Of a DNA stretch of 64,000 bases, positions 10,916 to 22,666 are shown piece by piece (within the stretch, counting starts at the first letter, position 1; each line of letters starts with the position of its first letter). Below the pieces are notes generated by a model. The model was given only the letters and a program-made list of their open reading frames with translations, made no database searches and had not been told where the DNA came from. The position numbers were made by a program, and so were the translations under genes. The stretch spans positions 102,892 to 166,891 of the forward strand of contig CACRSC010000084.1 in NCBI GenBank assembly GCA_902651635.1. The letters run 5' to 3'. Source of the stretch: Mastigamoeba balamuthi. Taxonomy: Eukaryota > Evosea > Mastigamoebida > Mastigamoebidae.

Positions 10916-12270
10916 CAATTGACTTGGCATCTGAAGATCATTGGGGCTGCACACAACGGCGATGCTGTGCAGGACCAGCTGAAGGCACTGTACGAGGAGC
11001 TCAGGCAGGAGCTCTGCTTCCCACCAGCTGCCGCTGCCGAGGTTGGCGGCGATGGTGAAGAGGAGGCAGAGAGCCTCCTCCACAATGCCACTCTTGGTGG
11101 GGAAGCGCTGCAGGATCAACGCAAGCACTCTTACACCGCACACGCTCTCGCACATGCACAGCTGCCGCTGCGCCTGCACGTCCGCCCCGGGGACCGGCGT
11201 GAAGAAGGGGGTGGTGACGGTGGCCAGTGCCTTGCACAGGAGCGGTGCACTGTGCAGTGGCTCAAGGTCGGGCACGCAGCACAGGGCCAGCTCCATCAGC
11301 ACCCTTGTGCCTCCGCAGCACTTCAATTGCCCAAACTCGATCCCCTCCAGCCAGCCTCCCTGGAACCCTCCCTGGCATCGAAAGCTTCAGCTTGAGCAAC
11401 CCCGGCCGAGAAGGCTGCCCACCACAAAGCAGATCCACAGTCCGACTCACGTCACCCGCGAGAAGCCCGGATCGATGTTGACCAGCTCACAAGGGCGAGG
11501 AGGGCTTGAAATCACTCGGGCCGGTTTGATGTCGTGTTCCACGGTGCGGACTGTTGGCAGGCTTTGCTGGTTGTTGAAGCGGTCGAATCGGTCGAATTGG
11601 TCGAATCTTCGGCTGCAGTCACGTCACGGAATTATCCGCAGCTGTTCTCGCAGGACTGTGGTCTTCACGTTCCACCCTCATTCCCCTTGCCCAATTCGCA
11701 GTGGCGCCTACAAACAACGCTGAGTTTTATTGCTCTAGTGTCAAAGTGCCCCCACACAACATTGTGACAGGCAGCACATCCCAACAACCAAAACAACCAG
11801 TGCACACTATTACCTGTTGGCTGTGGCACAGTTGCTGTGGCGTGTGCAACATGCCCGAGTGCCTCTGCTGGCACGGTCGAGGCTCCTTGTCACAGGCATT
11901 TTTCTCCGGAATCAGAATTGCCACACACGTGTGCGCGCACTGGAAGACCTTCAGACAAAGGGGAGAGAGAACACGGACACCCTCCTTCCCGATGTTGTTC
12001 TGCTTCTGCATCGAATATGCGCTCGAGATACAGAACTCTGGTGTATCTTCCAGGTCCGATAGGTCCGATCTGTGGCCCTTGGTAATGTCCACCGTTGAGA
12101 ATGCAATCGTGCGTCTTCAGACCTGCTGAAATCTGTCGTGCCGAGCCTTCAGTTTTGTAATCTGCGGTTGCATGACACTCGCGCCTGGTGACAAATCTCA
12201 GCCAGCTGGCCACACCTGACCGCGTGCCATTTTCGACCCACCAGAATTACAAAGACGGGGGTATAGGCAA
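10916..12270 (-). pseudogene. armadillo/HEAT-like host gene, truncated at the retroelement
   Basis: At least four protein-like segments lie on the minus strand: about 12270-11981, 11948-11819, 11636-11458 and 11384-10916. They are separated by intervals with plausible GT and AG ends. The last one has Leu-rich helical repeats typical of armadillo/HEAT proteins (for example GVRVLALILQRF and ALCLLFTIAANLGS). An earlier one has a short RFDQFDRFDRF repeat. The reading stops making sense exactly where the chromovirus fossil begins, so the gene seems to have lost its 3' half to the insertion or a rearrangement. The first segments may belong to a different gene. I do not recognise the family. Confidence 0.4.
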
Positions 12271-12308
12271 CAAGGCGGACAGCATGTTGCGTATGGTGCA
12301 GGGTCCCC

Positions 12309-13210
12309 TCAGGAGGACGGCGCGGTCGAGTACTCGAAGGCCTCTCTCTCCTTCTGGCGCGCCTCCTTCTCGTCGTCCGACTCCTCGTCGGGCAGCGCCA
12401 TGTCGACAAACTTGGCGTCCGACGTCACCAGCGACTTGTCCGCCTCGAACAGCTGCCTGCCCGTGCGCCTCTTGAGCTGCTCCGCCGTCAGCGGCGTCGC
12501 CGTCGCCACAGCCTCTGCCGCGCGCCTGGCCTCGAGCTTGGGCTTGAACGCCGCCCACCACGACATGAAGTTCTCCCGCGTCACCTGCGCTGCGTGCGTC
12601 AGCGAGCCCGCCGTGTGCGCTGTGTGTGGCGCACGGGGGTGCCGGCCTCCCTGCGCTTGGCGGCCCGCGCGAGCTCCTCCCTGCGCTCCTTGGCCACCTC
12701 GGTCTCGCCCTCCGAGTCGGAGCCCTCCTCCTCGACGATCGTCGTCGTGGGCGCCGCCGCAGCCGCGGCCGCTGCCGTCGACGGCGGGTTCTCGATGTGG
12801 TCCTTGGCGCGCTGGGCGACGTTGTAGAGCATGGCGCTGCCCAGGCTCCGCGTGATCTCGTCCTCGATCGCGGGGCCCAGCGTCGCCGTCTGCAGGATGC
12901 TGCCCCTGGCGCTCACCGTCGGCCGCGCGTTGGGGTACCCCGAGGGCAGCTGGAACACCAGCTCCACAGCTGCACGCAGGCGCCCGACCGTCAGCCCACT
13001 GAGAGAAAGGAGTTCTAGCGCACAGTCGCCGTTCTCGGGGCGGATGACGACGCTGAGCTTGGACGGCGACCGCGGGTCGACTGAGACGCGTGGGACGCGG
13101 TGTGAGCGCACTTTGTGGACCGAAGCGGGTGGGGGGGAGAAGGCACCTCGGCAGTCGTCGCCGTAGATGGCCTGCATGGCCTCGATCTCCATCTGCACCT
13201 CCTCGTCCAT
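12309..13210 (-). CDS. RWDD1: RWD-domain protein RWDD1/Gir2 (DFRP2)
   Basis: Exons join to a protein of about 220-240 residues. It starts with an RWD domain (MEIEAMQAIYGDDCR, then VELVFQLPSGYP), has a Glu-rich linker, and ends in the DFRP2 region (GTPVTRENFMSWWAAF and TGRQLFEADKSLVTSD). That GTPVT.ENF motif is diagnostic of the RWDD1/Gir2 family. These proteins stabilise the translation GTPase DRG2/Rbg2 and bind Gcn1, so they act in the cytosol in translation control. Three introns remove the non-conserved stretches, including one directly before VTRENF. An AAATATCTC element (13294-13302) lies about 85 bases upstream. Confidence 0.88.
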
Positions 13211-13439
13211 CTTTGTCTTTGTGGTGTCTCCCGCCCCCGCGCAGCAGCACAGAACACGACAACAGAGTAGATTCCGCTATCTTCCCACAGAAAAAATATC
13301 TCAGAGATTCTTCAGTATGGCGGCCGTTCGGCTTCTCTTGTCCGATGTGCCAGTCAACCTCTTGCTGGTGCTTACTGAGCAACCTGGGCGTTCGTGGTAG
13401 CCCTTCAGCCGAGTGGTGGGATGGGGGGTCGGAGAGACT

Positions 13440-13449
13440 GAGATATTTG
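13440..13449 (+). promoter_or_regulatory. GAGATATTTG element before the F-box gene
   Basis: The element lies about 35 bases upstream of the F-box start codon and matches the shared GATATTT motif. Confidence 0.4.
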
Positions 13450-13482
13450 TATCTCGAATTAAATACTTGTTGGCCCGGGGCG

Positions 13483-13691
13483 ATGAGCGGCGTGGAGGCG
13501 GACACGGGGTTCGAGCAGAGCCTGCTCGAGGTGTTCGGCACGCTCGTGCTGTACCTCGACATCCCCGACATCGCGCGCCTGCGCCGCACGTGCAAGTCCC
13601 TCTGCACCTCCTCCGACAGCGATGAGATCTGGCGCTCGCTCTCCGTCCGCGACTTTGGCTGCGCCCCTCCCTGGTACCCCTCTCCCCCACC
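13483..13691 (+). CDS. F-box protein, N-terminus only (runs into gap)
   Basis: From ATG 13483 the frame encodes an F-box-like fold: LVLYLDIPDIARLRRTCKSL followed by EIWRSLSVRDFG, which matches the Leu-Pro-Asp and terminal W..L pattern of F-boxes. F-box proteins bind Skp1 in SCF ubiquitin ligases and present substrates through a C-terminal domain, which here is lost in the assembly gap. The reading stays open to the first N. No substrate-binding repeats are visible, so the partner cannot be guessed. Confidence 0.7.
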
Positions 13692-13954
13692 NNNNNNNNN
13701 NNNNNNNNNNNNNNNNNNNNNNNNNNNNNNNNNNNNNNNNNNNNNNNNNNNNNNNNNNNNNNNNNNNNNNNNNNNNNNNNNNNNNNNNNNNNNNNNNNNN
13801 NNNNNNNNNNNNNNNNNNNNNNNNNNNNNNNNNNNNNNNNNNNNNNNNNNNNNNNNNNNNNNNNNNNNNNNNNNNNNNNNNNNNNNNNNNNNNNNNNNNN
13901 NNNNNNNNNNNNNNNNNNNNNNNNNNNNNNNNNNNNNNNNNNNNNNNNNNNNNN
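13692..13954. other. assembly gap (263 N)
   Basis: A run of N characters. It hides the 3' end of the F-box gene and the 3' end of the minus-strand gene that enters from the right. Confidence 0.99.
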
Positions 13955-14061
13955 CGGGGGAGGGCGGAGGGGATGACGCGGGGACGTGCCTGGTCGCGCA
14001 CGAGCTCGGTGAAGAAGGGGTCGACGGAGAAAGGGTCGAAAAACCCGAACGGTCGTTGCAT
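13955..14061 (-). CDS. unrecognised gene, N-terminus only
   Basis: A minus-strand frame starting at ATG 14061 reads MQRPFGFFDPFSVDPFFTEL and enters the gap. The Phe/Pro/Asp pattern looks like a real N-terminus, loosely like myeloid-leukaemia-factor proteins, but too little is left to assign it. It converges with the F-box gene inside the gap. Confidence 0.4.
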
Positions 14062-14312
14062 GACGGGGTGTTCTTCTTTTATTGGCCGTGAAGATACGCG
14101 GATCAGAAACAAAAAGAGGGTGAGAAGATAGAAGAATCTGGCCCGAAAAACGGGGTAGATACCGCTGACTTTTCACGGAGATCTCCCCGAGTTCCAGGTG
14201 CAATTTCCTCCACTTTCCTAATACGGGCACCGGGGAATCTGGTGCTGTCGTTCATTTACTTATCATCTCTCAGCCAGCGGCCCCTCAACACCCACAGACA
14301 CCGCTCAACGTG

Positions 14313-14977
14313 ATGGGCAAGGACTACTACTCGATCCTCGAGGTCCCTCGCACCGCCACCGACGCCGACCTCAAGAAGGCCTACCGCAAGCTGGCCCTCA
14401 AAGTGCGTTTCTTCCCGCGGTTCCTTCCGCCCAGCAGCGGGTTTCTCCCGGTTATCCGCCCGTTCTCACGCTGTCGCCTGGCCGCGTCTGCAGTGGCACC
14501 CCGACAGGAACCGCGGGGACAAGCAGAAGGAGGCGACGGAGAAGTTCAAGGAGATCGGGGAGGCGTACGAGGTGCTGAGCGACCCGAGGAAGCGGCAGAT
14601 CTACGACCAGCTCGGCGAGGAGGGCCTCAAGGGCACCGCGGGGCCCGGCGGGCCTGCGGGGCCCTCGGGGGGCTTCCCCAGCGGCTTCCAGTTCTCGTTC
14701 GGCGGCAACGGCCAGCCGCAGTTCTTCGCATCGTCGTCGGGTGGCAAATTCCGCGACCCCTTCGATGTGCGCCCGCATCAATTGTCTCTGTTGTATTTCT
14801 CGCAATTAATTGCTTTTATTTCTCACCGCTTTGGGGTTGTTTTGCGTGTTCGCGCAGATCTTCAAGGAGTTCTTTGGGAATTCGGCAGGAGGGTTCGGGG
14901 ACTTTGAGGACGACGACATGGGAGGCGGGCGCCAGGGCTCCCGTGGCGGCATGGGCGGCATGGGCGGAATGGGAGGA

Positions 14978-15009
<32 letters not shown>

Positions 15010-15190
15010 AGGCGTTCCGCCCGGGGGCAAAGTCGCAGTTCTTTTTTCGCGGGTCTCATCGTTGGAAACGGGGAACCAAGGCCGAGGTCGCGCGGGAGGA
15101 AGAGGGGCGACGCGGTGCCCAAGGGTACGCGCACGTGTTTCCCTTCCCATTTCCGCTTGTCGTGCGGGCGTTATCCCGAAGACCGCGTGA
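14313..15190 (+). CDS. DnaJ (Hsp40 type B-like) co-chaperone; 3' end unresolved
   Basis: Exons 14313-14402, 14494-14766 and 14858 onward encode a J domain at the very N-terminus ([20 protein letters not shown]). The HPD motif lies just after the first intron (WHPDRN), followed by the [20 protein letters not shown] helix. A Gly/Phe-rich region comes next, then [13 protein letters not shown], which resembles DNAJB6-type proteins, and a run of Gly-Met repeats. J domains stimulate Hsp70 ATPase activity. The client-binding C-terminus is missing. The frame stays open through the repeats to TGA at 15188-15190, but from about 15040 a different frame belongs to the bZIP gene. So either the gene ends here, is fused to the bZIP, or the assembly has lost sequence at the repeat. 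Confidence 0.75.
14944..15012 (+). repeat. short tandem repeat coding Gly-Met-Gly
   Basis: About seven 9-base units of the type GGCATGGGC encode repeated Gly-Met-Gly inside the DnaJ gene. Such repeats are prone to assembly collapse. Confidence 0.8.
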
Positions 15191-15622
15191 ACGCTTCGTA
15201 TGGCGGCAATTTACCCCGAAAAAGAGCGCCCTACATAGTTCTGAACTCGGCAAACGTCTCCAGCGGCGTCGAAGCTCGACGAGGACGACGAGGACGAGCG
15301 CGCCCTCAGGAAGCAGCGCAGGTACGTCTTCGGGCACATATCGCCCTTTGTGCGATGACGCCATGGTTGTTTTTTCCCGCGCAGACTGTTGCGGAACCGT
15401 GAGGCGGCCGCGATGTTCCGGGAGCGTCAGAAGCACTACATCGTGGACCTCGTGGCCCGCGTGACGGTGCTGGCGCGCGAGAACAGGTCGCTGGCGAAGC
15501 AGCTGCAGGTGCTGCGTGACGAGTACGTGCTGATCACCGAGGAGACGGCGCGCGTGACCTCGTTCGCGCCCCTCGAGTCGCTTTCGGCTCGCGTCAAGTC
15601 CCCGCCGCCGGTCTCGCCGTGA
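15034..15622 (+). CDS. bZIP transcription factor, 5' end not found
   Basis: Three segments (to 15124, 15264-15321, 15385-15622) join in frame. They give an Arg/Lys-rich stretch ([10 protein letters not shown]), an acidic linker, and then a bZIP basic region with the conserved Asn and Arg (NREAAAMFRERQ). A leucine zipper follows with spaced Leu/Val (DLVARVTVLARENRSLAKQL), and a Ser/Pro-rich tail ends at TGA 15622. It should dimerise and bind DNA in the nucleus. No ATG or promoter-like stretch lies between it and the DnaJ exons, which is unlike other gene boundaries here. The start shown is only the limit of the open frame. Confidence 0.7.
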
Positions 15623-15830
15623 CGTCCTCCCTCTCTGGTCCCTGCGACTCTTGAACGACGCCGGCACAAGACTGTAGGCATCAGCGCGTTCCGAATTTCT
15701 CGAGCCCCTGAACGCGTGCAGCCCGGCCGCCTGCGCGGCAGCGCCTCGAGTCTGTTTAAAAGCAGTCGCATAGATTCTGGCCGGGGGGAGGGATGGCTAA
15801 GGCTGCGAGGGGCTGGCAGCAGCCGGCGGT

Positions 15831-16547
<717 letters not shown>

Positions 16548-16611
16548 TTTTGGCGGATACTGCTTTCGGAGATTATCCGATTCCCAGCGGAAAAATCTTT
16601 GCAGCGACGTC

Positions 16612-16618
16612 AGATATT
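16612..16618 (-). promoter_or_regulatory. AGATATT element before the E2 gene
   Basis: The element lies 65 bases upstream of the E2 start and matches the shared GATATTT motif. Confidence 0.4.
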
Positions 16619-16784
16619 CCCCCCGCCCCCGATCAGGCTGCAGAAAACCTACCCCCGCAATTGACGCTGCGATACAATACAGGCGAGCCCAATCCCCAGA
16701 AGAACGACGGTTGGGAACGAGGACGGTTGTGTTGAATTTGTCTTGCCAGGCGCAATCAATTGGCTTGTGCGGCTGCCGTGCCCC

Positions 16785-19154
16785 TCACTTCCACTCGCCG
16801 TCAAAGCCGACAAAGCCGGCGAGCAGGAAGATGTAGAAGAACGGCTTGGTGTTGAGCGTGTTGCACCAGTTCCAGGCGCTCGTCAGCCTGCCGTCGATGC
16901 ACGAGCCCGCGTCGAAGAAGTTGTCGGCGCCGCTGCCGTCAAAGGCGTGCCGGAAGAAGTCCGAGAGGATCATGTGCGACGCCCTGGCGTGCGAGCCGAA
17001 CCTCCTCTCGACGTAGAGCTTGGCGTACTTGTTGCCCCCGCACATCGTCTCCATGCGCTCCACCGTCAGCGCGATGGGCGTCAGGATCCTCGGCACCTGC
17101 GCGGGTCCGGGCGGGTGAGGGGAGAGCAGAAGGGGGCCACCGCCAGAGGGCCTCGTGCCTGCGTGTACTTGTCGATGAAGAGGAGGGCGTTGGGGACGTT
17201 GTGGTCGCCGAGGTGGATGACGCTGGAGCCCACCCAGCCGGCGACGCCCCCGATCCTCCTCTGCGTCTCGTCGAGGATCGACTGCATGGCGCGGTAGACC
17301 TGCGGCGCGGCCTGCACGCGGTGCAGCCCCTGGCCCGTGTCCTTGAGCGTGTAGACCGACCCCGCCCTGAGCATGTCCTGCTCGGCCAGGAACCAGAGCC
17401 TGTACATGTTGTGCTGGATCTCGCGCCACAGCGTCAGCGACTGCAGCACGTAGTAGTACTGCCGCTCGTGCGTGTGCGTCAGCCGCGCCCCGTCGCGCCC
17501 GTCCTCGATCGCCAGCGACGAGACCAGGCCGCCGGCCCTCTCCTCGCGCTCGGGCTCCGTCTCCGAGTCGCCTTGGTCGACGCCGTTGACGCCTCCCGCG
17601 GCGGGGGCGGGGCCGTCGAGCGGGAACTGCTCGCGCAGCATGTCGATCATCTTGTCGATGGGGTCGCGGTTGAAGAGCAGGAAGCAGTTGTTGTCGCTGA
17701 CGCTGTAGAGGCAGCGGCGGACCTCGTCCTTGCTGAGGCGGTCCGTGCTGTACGAGTGGGCCAGCTTCTCGATGGCGCGCTCCTTGGCCTTGATCTCGCG
17801 GTCGATGAGGTACCGCGACTTGCCCGACGGCGCGTTGATCACCTGCGTCGCCGTCTCGATCAGCTCGTCCCTCAGCAGCGCCGTCGCCCCCCTCTGCTCG
17901 AGGTACAGGTACACCGTCTGCAGCGGCGCCACCAGCGAGAACCCGAACATTTCCTGCAAGGATCAAGGGAACGGATCGATAAATGAAACAGAATTCAATT
18001 GAATCGGAAGTAATTGAGATTAAAGCGAAGTCCCGCGAGGAACGGGAAGCGCACGGTGATCTGGGGGAGGAGGCTGTCCTGGAGGATGTAGACGAGCTTG
18101 GCGTAGGTGGTGCGCATCTTGTCGGGGTTGATGATCTTGTGCCTGCGGCCGATCTCGAAGACGGTGCGTAGGTAGTCGGCGTGCGGCCCGAACTCGCGGC
18201 TGTTGGCCACCTCGACGCCCGCCCGCGAGTCCGACGCCGCCACCAGCGCAGACAGCACCGCGCACATCGCCTTGAGCTGCTCGTGCGTCCTCTGCCCCTT
18301 CTTCCTGTTGCGCGCAGCGTGTCAGCGGCCCCGCAGAGACCCGGCACGCAAGCGTCCACATCGCGCGCTGACGTCACGCAGGCAATTCCCATCCGGGGGA
18401 GTGAAGTCGCAGAGATATCGCGCACTCCAATAAAAAGAGAATCTAATATGCGCGATCGAGAAGGGGCTCAACTGGAAGTGGGCGTCGACGCAGTCGGTGT
18501 AGTTGGTCACGTTCAGCGTGGCCTCGAGCAGCCGCAGCAGCTTCCTCTCCTCCTGCGGTGCAGATTCGCCCCCCAGCCAATCAGAATCACATTACGTCAA
18601 CGCAGGCAACTGAACTGAGCCCCTCGTCCCCACTGAGGGCAACGGCGAGCGTCTCCCCGGCAGCGCACCATCGTGAGGCGCATCGGGATGTACTTGGCAC
18701 GCTCGTAGACGGTGTCCTGCGCCCTGGGGCGCTCGTCGGCGGCCTCCTCCTCGTTGCCCGAGCCCACGATGGTCGAGAACAGCCTCGAGACGCCGCTGCG
18801 CTTCTTGGGCCGCGTCTGCCCCGCCTCCGCCGCGTCTCCGTCGTCTTCGGCCGCGTCCTCGTCGGGCTCGGGCGTCGCCCGCTCGACGGGCACCGCGACG
18901 TGCGTGGCGCGCGCGCCCTTGCGGTGCTGGGTGGTGAAGCAGAGGCTGCAGAAGGCGTCTGCGCAGGCGGCGCACGTGTAGGCGGCGGGCTGGTCCTCGC
19001 ACTCGCTGCACATCGCCACGGCCGAGCTGCTCGGCTCCGTCGTCGCCGGCGCGGGCGCGGGCGAGGGCGACGGCGTGTCGACGTCCATGTCCTCGCGCGC
19101 GAGCAGGTCCTTGAGCGACCTGCGGCGCATCTTGTCGCGGTGCCCCTCTGACAT
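16785..19154 (-). CDS. B-box zinc finger protein with UPF0652 (DUF2009) domain
   Basis: The N-terminal exon starts at 19154. It has an acidic/Ser linker and a B-box-like zinc finger (CSECEDQPAAYTC, then CADAFCSLCFTTQHRKG, about residues 45-85). Later exons give the full UPF0652 domain: ERAKYIPMRLTM, EERKLLRLLEATLNVTNYTD, REFGPHADYLRTVFEIGRRH, QEMFGFSLVAPLQTVYLYLE, and the family's C-terminal signature GSCIDGRLTSAWNW then FVGFDGEWK at the stop. The family is widespread in plants and protists, and its biochemical role is not established. About six short introns were inferred. A GAGATATTTC element lies at 19209. The domain identity is firm; exact splice sites are less so. Confidence 0.85.
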
Positions 19155-19208
19155 CGGTCCCCCGATCTCTCCCGCGTGTGGAGCAAAAAGCACACCGGGC
19201 GCTGGGGG

Positions 19209-19218
19209 GAGATATTTC
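19209..19218 (-). promoter_or_regulatory. GAGATATTTC element before the UPF0652 gene
   Basis: The element lies 55 bases upstream of the start codon in the spacer shared with the divergent gene at 19408. Confidence 0.4.
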
Positions 19219-19407
19219 GCAGATTCCCCCCTATCTCCGGAGGGGACCAAGGGACGTCATAGCGGCACGATTGAGCGTACAGGGCGATCGTCGATGACTC
19301 TCGACCGGTGGTGAGCTTGCGCTGACTCCGGGAACGTGAAGATTCGCGGATCCGGCCTGCCAAAAATCAGGAAATCTGCTCCTGTTCCCAACGCCGCCGT
19401 CTGGCAC

Positions 19408-21037
19408 ATGACAGAGGGGACGTACAAGCACCCCAAGTACGGGTGGACGGTGGCCCTGTCCCACGGGTGGGCCGCGGCGTCCGACGACCTCGAGCAGGCG
19501 ACGTTCGTCCCGCCCGGGGACCTCACCGAGGCCTCGCCGCGCCTGCAGGTGGTCGTCCAGGACCTCACCAGTACCCGCAGCCCCTCCGCCCGCTCCCGTC
19601 CGGTCTCAACGCGCGCGCGCTCCCCCCAGCGAGCCCCATGACGCAGTCCGAGTTCACCGAGGTCTGCCTGTTCCACCTGCGGCGCATCAAAGGCACGTTG
19701 GCTTTCTGGTCGGCGGTTCGAGCCCCGCAGGCCGCAGTTTTTTTATCCCCTCTTCGCCGGCCCGGCCTGACGCCCCCGAACGCGCAGAGGGCATCGAGGC
19801 CAAGGAGACGACGCTCGCGGGGCTGCGCGCGGACGTCGTGGAGTTCACGGCGTCGGACGCCGGGGGCCCGCCGACGACGATACGGCAGTCGTGGGTCGTC
19901 AAGGACTCTGTGGCCCTCGTGGCGACGTACAGCGCCCTCGAGGGCCACTTCGCAGCGCACTCGGAGGCCGCGGACGCCCTGCTGGCCTCGCTCTCGCTCG
20001 ACGGCGCCCACACGGTGTCGTACGTCGACCACAGCGCCGTGCTGTACATGGTCCCGCAGTACGACGCCGAGCACCTGCTGGTCGTCCGCGTGCCCGCCAC
20101 GTGGGCCAGCGAGCCGATGCAGAGGTCGCCGTCGGGCTCGGCCACGCAGTTCGCGTTCAGGGGCCCGCTGACGGAGCGGCCCGGCGAGCCGGCGGTGCTG
20201 ATGAAGCTGCTGGTCTCGGTGGCGACGGTGCCGCTGGGCACGACGCTGGCGGCGTACACGGAGCTCGTGCAGAGGCAGCTGCAGGAGATACGCGCTGTCG
20301 GGACGCCCATCTCCGGCGCGGAGCTCGGGGGCCGCGAGGCGCGCAGGGTCTGCTTCAGGACGGACCTGCTGCGCGAGGGCAGGAGGTTCTGGCAGGTCTG
20401 GACCGTCAACGGCCGCGACGCGGTCACGCTGACGTTCGTCGAGGCGGCCGACGACGAGGAGACGCGGCCCATGCGCGTCTTCGAGCGCATCGAGGAGACG
20501 TTCGCCTTTGTGCGGCCCGAGGACGAGGTCAGCACGCACGTGCTCTACGAGAACCTCGAGCACAGCGTCTCGATGCTCTTCCCCGACTGCTACGCGCCCT
20601 GCGAGGGCTTCCTGGGCAGCCTCGTGACGTTCATCTCCAAGAGGAACAAGGTCCCCCAGTTCCAGTCGACGCTGGGCATCCTCGTCAAGTCGCGCGGGAC
20701 GTTTACGCTGCCCGAGCTCTGCTCGGTCCTCAGGGAGCAGATACTGGACCAGCCCGGCTCGGAGCTCGAGTCCTCCAAGGACATCGTGCTCGGGGGCAAC
20801 CCCGCGATGCTCAGCCAGTACAGCGTCATCAACGAGGGCCTGCCGGGCAAGTGCGTTGCCCCGCGCTCACTCGGGAGTCTCTCACGGTGCCATCGCCGTT
20901 GCAGGTTTGCGCAGTGGGTGTCGATCGTGGGCGAGAGAGCCGTCGTGCTCAACTTCACGGCGGAGAAGGAGTCGTTTGAGGACGTTATATGCCGTGACGG
21001 GATCGAGCGTTGTGTAAACTCGTTCCGCTTTTTCTGA
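19408..21037 (+). CDS. unrecognised protein with three PsbP/Mog1-like repeats
   Basis: Exons starting at ATG 19408 encode about 450 residues. Three segments look like copies of one alpha/beta domain. Copy 1 is at the N-terminus (YKHPKYGWTVALSHGWAA). Copy 2 follows YVDHSAVLYMVPQYD, and copy 3 follows VSTHVLYENLEHSVSMLFPD. Each starts with a beta strand carrying aromatic residues, then a W or P-rich turn, a strand-helix-strand pattern and a final basic-hydrophobic strand ending in F. This resembles the Mog1/PsbP/DcrB fold, whose members bind small GTPases or photosystem parts. I infer the fold only; no function is claimed. An earlier in-frame ATG-like start at 19336 is less likely. The last exon starts near 20905 and ends FRFF. 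Confidence 0.6.
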
Positions 21038-21192
21038 ACGGCCCGTCGAATTACGATGCAAGCAAAAGCCACAGTGTCCATTCCATAGGAAAGCAACCGA
21101 TTCGGATTCACTAATTCTGAGTCTTGACATAATCCCGATGCGTCTGTATTCACTCTGTTCACTTTTTGGGTGGGCCCTGAGGGGGGTGGAGC

Positions 21193-22666
21193 TCAGAGCA
21201 GTGCCATCGTGATCAATGCCAACGCGACGAGCCACGAATGCCAGCCGAGGGCAGTGGCGCCGTTGTCAGACTTGACCACCGGGGTTGTCCCACTGCTGAC
21301 CGCACTGCTTCCCGGCAGGCGTCCACTGCCGGACAGTGAGCCGTGCGCGTGCTTGACTGAGAGGTCTCCGTCGATATCGAGCGGCTTGTACGGATCGACC
21401 AGCAGCGAGGCGTTCACCAATCCGCCCAGCACCAGCTGCCCGTCCTTCAAGAGCATCGCTGCATCCTCGACGAGCTGCTCCGCGGTGTACGCACTGCTCA
21501 TCGGCGTTATCTCCACGACCAGCACGATGGAATCGGTGCCCGGAGGCTGGCTCCCGTCGACGCGCAGTCCCGTGATCTCCCACGGACTGACGCTGAGCGA
21601 CAGCGCCACGCTGGTGTTGAGGTCATCGACCAGCGACGCCCACTGCGCGATGACCTCGTCCCTGCGGACGTTGCTGACGGTGAGGCGCAGGACGGCCTTG
21701 TCGGCCTCCTCGACGCTCGAGGGCTTCCCGCACGCGTCGCCCAGAATGGCGCTGGCGTTGGCCTGCATAGAGTTTGGGATTGACAGGACCTCCAGTAGCG
21801 CCGTCGCGCAGCAGCCGAGCTGCTTGCGGGCCAGCTTCAGGACCCCATAGCAGTCCTCTGGCTTGCTCGTACTCTTGCACGCCGAATCCAGGCGGTACTC
21901 CACCGCAGCGTCCTGGGCCACCTGGTAGCACATGGCGCCGCTCTGGACGTCGCGGGAGCACATTTGCCCGTAGTTGGCTCTGAGGGACATCCTGGTCATT
22001 AAGAGCCTGATGCAGGGCGTGCAGAGGCCCATTGCCACGGCCGTGTTGTTCTTCGTCGTCGAAGAGATGTCCTGCACAACGAGGTAATCGGCCACACACA
22101 TGTCGTTGCCACGCCTCAGGCAGATGACTGCTAGCTGCTGAGCGATGAGCAGTGTCTCTCTGGATCCGAGCGAGCCCATCTGGGTGTACTTGGACGTGCA
22201 CTGGCTGTCGCACAGAGAGGAGAGAATTTGCGCGGCGTTCGAGTGGTTCTGGCCTTTCTTGAGAACCGCGAAGGCTCCCTGAGCTGCCTGGAGGCAATAT
22301 TGGGAGCTCGAGGCCTTGGAGCAGATCAGGTCGGCAGTTACCACAGTACCGACCATGGTGTCGTGGTCATACTGCGTGATGGTTCCAGCGCATTCTGTCA
22401 GATACGTCTGTACCACAGCAGAGATCGCCGGGTTGCTGCAGGGACTGCTCGCGTCGCAGGCAGCGGCGAGGAGTGTGAAATTGCGCGGGATCTTGACAAG
22501 GCCGTTGCAGGTGGCATTTTTCTCGTTGAGGCGCTGTCTGCCTTGGGTGAGTCTGTCGGCAACTGGCAGCAATAGGGGGTGGGGGCACCTGAGTTGCTGA
22601 CACGCAGTCAGCCGCGACGCGGAGCGCGAATAGGAGCAACACGGAGAACTCGATGGCTTTGGCCAT
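21193..22666 (-). CDS. secreted Cys-rich GPI-type surface protein, family copy 1
   Basis: The start at 22666 gives a signal peptide (MAKAIEFSVLLLFALRVAAD). A 43-base intron follows directly after it, as in all four copies. The mature part has many spaced Cys. It carries the family marks SLCDSQCTSKYTQMGSL, CTPC, CSRDVQSG, a GCCATA block and a C-terminal module (AVLRLTVSNVRRDEVIAQW, then EITPMSSAYTAEQ). The protein ends in a Ser/Gly-rich stretch followed by a short hydrophobic tail (WHSWLVALALITMALL), which fits a GPI-anchor signal. This copy is the most divergent and the only one with the long Ser/Gly linker. No known family was recognised; a cell-surface role is inferred from topology. It lies 2.1 kb from the other three. 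Confidence 0.75.

Noticed and set aside
10919-11395. Plus-strand frame of 158 residues over the armadillo-like part
   Set aside because: The minus strand reads as Leu-rich helical repeats with splice signals; the plus frame has unnatural composition.
19690-19770. tRNA-like B box GGTTCGAGCCCC followed by a T run
   Set aside because: It lies inside an intron and the flanks do not form T-arm and acceptor stems; the possible 5' arm is too near for a full tRNA.
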